From the NCBI GenBank assembly GCA_002633005.1, contig NMRA01000167.1, positions 325,785 to 363,167 of the forward strand: a stretch of 37,383 bases of DNA, given 5' to 3'. Under the pieces are notes generated by a model that had not been told where the DNA came from, made no database searches, and was given only the letters and a program-made list of their open reading frames with translations. The position numbers and the translations under genes are program-made. Source of the DNA: Phoronis australis. Its lineage: Eukaryota > Phoronida > Phoronidae. Below, one piece after another: positions 33,785 through 37,383 of the stretch (positions are counted from its first letter, which is position 1; every line of letters begins with the position of its first letter).

Positions 33785-35343
33785 TTAAAGGAGAATGCCA
33801 CCCGATTTAATTAGTCTTTTTACCGTCTTGATCGGTCTATGTACACATCGCCTCATATACGGTAGACCTCACCTTGCCGAGAGGCGTCACGTTAACCTAT
33901 GAGGAAGGTGAGAAGCGACGCAGCGACGTTTTCGACTTTCTCGAGAGCCCGAAATGCTTAGGAAGTGGCTCGCGGTAGTGAAGAATGAAATGTACGCTGT
34001 TAATAGCAAGTATGAGGCCGTGAAATATCACCGTGTGTTAGGCCGGCATTTCGTCGACAGTGTTTTCTCTGACGAATTCCGGCTTACCAAAGAACTATCC
34101 ATACGTTCCGTTGCCCATGCATGTTCACGGCGCCTCTCTAGTATTTCTTGATCAGTGTATTCCGGTTCGAACCGATAGCCTGTGAAACCTAAAGATCCGA
34201 CCCGAGAAGTCTTTGTCGGATGAGCTCCTGACTAAGTCGGGATTGGCGCAGTGTATACGTTTATTATTCTGCGTTCTGTTTCAAAATGAATTATTCTCAA
34301 CCAATACTTATATGAAACTGAAACAAAATTTATCTCATTAGATACAATTTGTAATGACTTGGAGTGCTCGTGAGTGCAAATGTTTTGGGAAATGAGCCAA
34401 AACCACTACGTTACCGGCTTTTTATGCCAGCAACAAAGGTAACTGACCGGGCACCGACGGAGGCCGTGTGAGCGCATGCTAATTCAGTGTTTGCTGAGAG
34501 AAAGCTGTTGTGAAACAATTACTCGATTATATATGCTATTGTCACATGTTAGGGGAATCTTTATTTGGAAATACTATTACATTATTCAAATCGTTACTGT
34601 ACAACCTTTGCCCTGACGGTCTGTGAAAGGGGAACCCGACTTCGCAGCCCCCGACAAGTAGGTGGATTTCAAGTTCAGTTTCGTGGCTAATTCACACAAA
34701 TAATTACGTGCACATTATCTCTTTGGCTCACTATTATAGTCTTTTCGTAACTGGAGGTTTAGTTTCCAACTCAAGCTGGTTTATGTTCGTGCCAGTCCCG
34801 GCGGCCGCGACGGGCCTGATCGGGTTCCCAGGCACTGGCCGGGATAACGAGCGTTTTGTGTGTTTAGAACTAAAAAAATCACAAGTATAAACAACACAGA
34901 TCTAGGTTTCTCCTGTCTGTATTTCACGGAAGAATACCTCGAATTTATCTCCGAATAGACCCCAAACTCCTGCTACGGACCTTGTTTAATTGGCCTGCCC
35001 AACTTTGAAGGCTACGGTGCTGTCCAAATACTAGTAAATCCGTAACGGCGAAATAAAACAAAACATTTTGATAAGAACTCGGTGTATTTTAAGGGTTTTA
35101 CATCGAAGTTTGATGATTTATTGGTGTTAACGATGAATTCAAGCGATAAGCTGACACCACTAACCCGTGTTGTGAACTGCTGAACAGACTGCGTGTGAAA
35201 CCAATTACGTCATTGGATAATTTCAACACCTCCGTCTGCCGTCAGGTGTCAGGTAACGCAACCAAACCTACCGGTATCGACTAGAACTACTCGATTTAAA
35301 TTGATACAAAGTAGGTTGATTTTTGGATGGCATTCTCCTTTAA
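33785..35343. mobile_element. Non-autonomous element with ~19 bp TIRs, 1.56 kb
   Basis: The left end TTAAAGGAGAATGCCACCC and the reverse complement of the right end, TTAAAGGAGAATGCCATCC, differ at one position. The outer TTAA occurs at both ends, so it may be a TTAA target duplication as in piggyBac elements, with TIRs then starting AGGAG. A TA duplication (Tc1/mariner-like) with AAGGAG ends also fits. The interior has no transposase and only short ORFs. It includes a 12 bp palindrome CGGTTCGAACCG (34163-34174). Superfamily is open. Confidence 0.65.
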
Positions 35344-36792
35344 TATAAACTGATGTAGACGAACTTGACTTGGCTGTCCACGTTGACGTTAAAGCAGGAA
35401 ACTAAAACTGAGCGTGTGTGGGAAGCCTAACCTAGCTCTCAAAAGATGGCGCAAGCTACAATTGGGGTCTAATTAAGACGTCAAGAAATCCAGGTACCAA
35501 AACATAAATGCACGTTGAGAAAATTACTGTATGCTACGGACACAAAATGGGACGGTGTAAATGAAACTCCCGTTGAATTATGTTTCAGTGTCAGGAAAAC
35601 TTATTCCATATTTCAGTTTAGTCTGTTCATCACGCTCCAGGCCTCTTTAAGTAGTAATTTCTGGGAGCACCTACCGTAGTTTTACATGTACATAGACTAT
35701 CACATATTTTCCTGAAACTATGAAGACTTGGTTGCTACCCCTAGATATACACTAAGACACATTTGGCTTTTCTGACACAATTTTTGTTTTTCGATTTTCT
35801 GATGATTTTGCAAAAATGGCTTTTTCGACACTTGTTTCAGTAAGAAAGTTGTCAAATTTGAAAGACTATTGAGACACCATGGAAGTTAGGAATAACTATG
35901 ATTTCTGTTAATGTATTTGGCTTTAAGATCCAGAAACCCATTTGATAATTAAAATACATGTTTAAGTATTTAAGTACAGGCTTTTCAAAAATTGAGAATT
36001 TTTGCGAATTTTCAATCGGATGATTTGAGAAAGCGAGCAAAGGAGATAGCACCCGTGAACATGAATTAATTGTCATTTGATAGTATTGGGTTAGGTTTGT
36101 ACTTACATCAAGTCAAAAGTTTGATCTTTTGAGTGCTTAGTGGTTAACAGGTACTTTCAATGGAAAAACTTTGCACTCTTTGGCTATTCGTCTTCAGTGG
36201 TAAACGAGGATGCCCTACAAACATCATGATTTGAATCTGTTTATTGGATAAAAGGTATTTGAGGGATTTGGCACCATCGGAAGCCCAAGAAGGAGTGCTG
36301 GGTGGTGGGGGGAGTCCATTTCGCCTTCTGTTAACGAGTACGGCTTCCGTTTTTTACAAAGATACCTTACGTTTTGCGAGTTGATTTGTCATAGAAACCA
36401 AACAAAAAAAAAACTAATCGAATCATCCTAACAGCGTTTTTGATGTAACTGGTGAAGTTTTCATCTAAAAAGTTTCACTAAAATCGACCGAAGGGTTATT
36501 TTGCTATGAATGTAAATTTCTTAAAAAAATTTCACTTAAAAAGGTTTTGACAATGGTACATTAATACAAAAAGTATTTTCATATCTCCTATTCTTTTTTC
36601 TTTCAGAAAATATATACTTTTGCTAGTTAACAAAGCTTAGTTTATTGATATACGAGTTAGAACATAGGCCACTAAATAAGGTTGGAGATAACCTTAAGTT
36701 ACGAAATAACTTAAGGAGAATCTTACTGATCATCAGGGAAATTTTAACGGAAACTGTTTGTATGGCTTCGCGACATCGTTATCTATTTGCAG
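35344..36792. other. No gene recognised
   Basis: AT-rich non-coding sequence with homopolymer A and T runs. No ORF of interest. Its end (about 36775-36792) reads into an acceptor-like CTATTTGCAG. Confidence 0.5.
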
Positions 36793-36911
36793 GTCCACGG
36801 ACAATGGCTCTTACATTCTCAGTGAGTCTTGTTAACTTGACGTTAACCCCAGCGATGAGAGAAGCGATAGAGAAAAAAGACGTTAGATACTTAGCTCTCG
36901 TGCAGAAGGCT
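36793..36911 (+). CDS. Possible internal coding exon
   Basis: A 119 bp open segment lies between an acceptor TCTATTTGCAG (ending 36792) and a strong donor GCT|GTAAGT (from 36912). In the open frame it contains MALTFSVSLVNLTLTP and then MREAIEKKDVRYLALVQKA, a hydrophobic part followed by a charged helix-like part. It begins by completing a codon that needs one preceding base and ends in phase 0. I do not recognise the protein. The phase fits the exon ending at 17213, so a gene spanning the transposon-rich interval is possible but unproven. Confidence 0.35.
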
Positions 36912-37222
36912 GTAAGTAAACAAGTGCCAATGTTTAACCTGCTGTTATGAAGATTTACGCGATGTTCTTACCCGGCAAACTCTAAAAGTGACTTTGAAAT
37001 CTTTCACATTTTAGTCAGTGAAGAGGAAACCTCAAATGACCAATGGGGAGTCAAAAACTTTCAATACAAATTCGCCAAGTTGCACGCATTAAGAGGCAGT
37101 CCATATAAAAACCAGTAGATTTTCAAAAATCAGTCTATACGTCAAAATTTAAAACAACTTCATTTATTGTACATGGGTAGGTATCCTAACAAAAACCCAA
37201 ATGCCAAATTTTGCGCACTCAA

Positions 37223-37383
37223 TGACCCCTAATTTCGCCGCTGGAGCATGATAACACAAATTGGCACAATTGGGCGTATTAGCCGTCTCAAAAATCGCAT
37301 GTTTTCAGCAACAAAAATGAGTAACATACAAAATAGATCAAAAGCTATATTTTGGTGGCTGAAATAACCAACGTATACTGTGC
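37223..37383 (+). repeat. Diverged dispersed repeat, copy 2
   Basis: Counterpart of 17562-17712, sharing GCTGGAGCAT, TGTTTTCAGCAACAAAAAT, ACAAAATAGAT and ACTGTGC in order. It runs to the window end, so its right boundary is unknown. Confidence 0.65.

Noticed and set aside
34161-34174. CGGTTCGAACCG as a tRNA or SINE B box
   Set aside because: It is a self-complementary 12-mer with no A box or cloverleaf around it.

Overview
This window looks like intergenic or intronic DNA from an animal, probably a marine invertebrate. Amphioxus, a hemichordate, an echinoderm or a mollusc would all fit, but I cannot tell which. The reasons are: no long intact ORF in 37 kb; AT-rich sequence with good GT-AG splice-like sites; and a dense set of decayed eukaryotic transposons (non-LTR, Penelope-like, Ty3/Gypsy, MITE-like elements, and a zinc-finger plus family B DNA polymerase relic). 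I found no intact protein-coding gene, rRNA, convincing tRNA or CRISPR array. Single N bases lie at 5005, 14090, 15371 and 16128. Two of them sit exactly between near-identical direct copies, which suggests assembly joins.

Layout. 1-172: one copy of a ~170 bp repeat that recurs in the same orientation at 33166-33338. 1992-2690: minus-strand 3' end of an L1/Tx1-like LINE. 4436-5562: a duplicated ~560 bp block with an N at its junction. 6471-7300: short tandem repeats. 7854-9640: pseudogene of a C2H2 zinc-finger plus family B DNA polymerase protein that keeps Exo I, II and III but has no recognisable palm. 11926-12076, 13191-13556, 15389-15768 and 16129-16379: MITE-like inverted-repeat elements of two families, the last two carried inside a second duplication with an N at its junction. 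13851-14122: a second L1/Tx1-like LINE fragment. 17089-17213: a possible signal-peptide exon. 18933-20225: a (TCCG)n microsatellite followed by a three-level tandem repeat. 20270-20665: a non-LTR RT fragment with YADD intact. 20784-21250: an unusual run of short hairpins. 22506-22754: a LINE N-terminal fragment with a broken 2A-like motif. 23776-24671: a Penelope-like RT and GIY-YIG relic on the plus strand. 24683-27250: a 3'-truncated Ty3/Gypsy element on the minus strand with 5' LTR, tRNA-Leu-type primer site, gag, protease and RT. 33785-35343: a ~1.56 kb element with TIRs and no coding capacity. 36793-36911: a possible internal exon whose phase fits the exon ending at 17213.

No genes here clearly work together. 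The window is mostly a record of successive insertion and decay. The best candidate for something not covered by known element types is the hairpin cluster at 20784-21250. Many of its dyads have a constant 5-nt loop closed by CC/GG, and one stem shows a compensatory base-pair change between two copies of a 45 bp unit.
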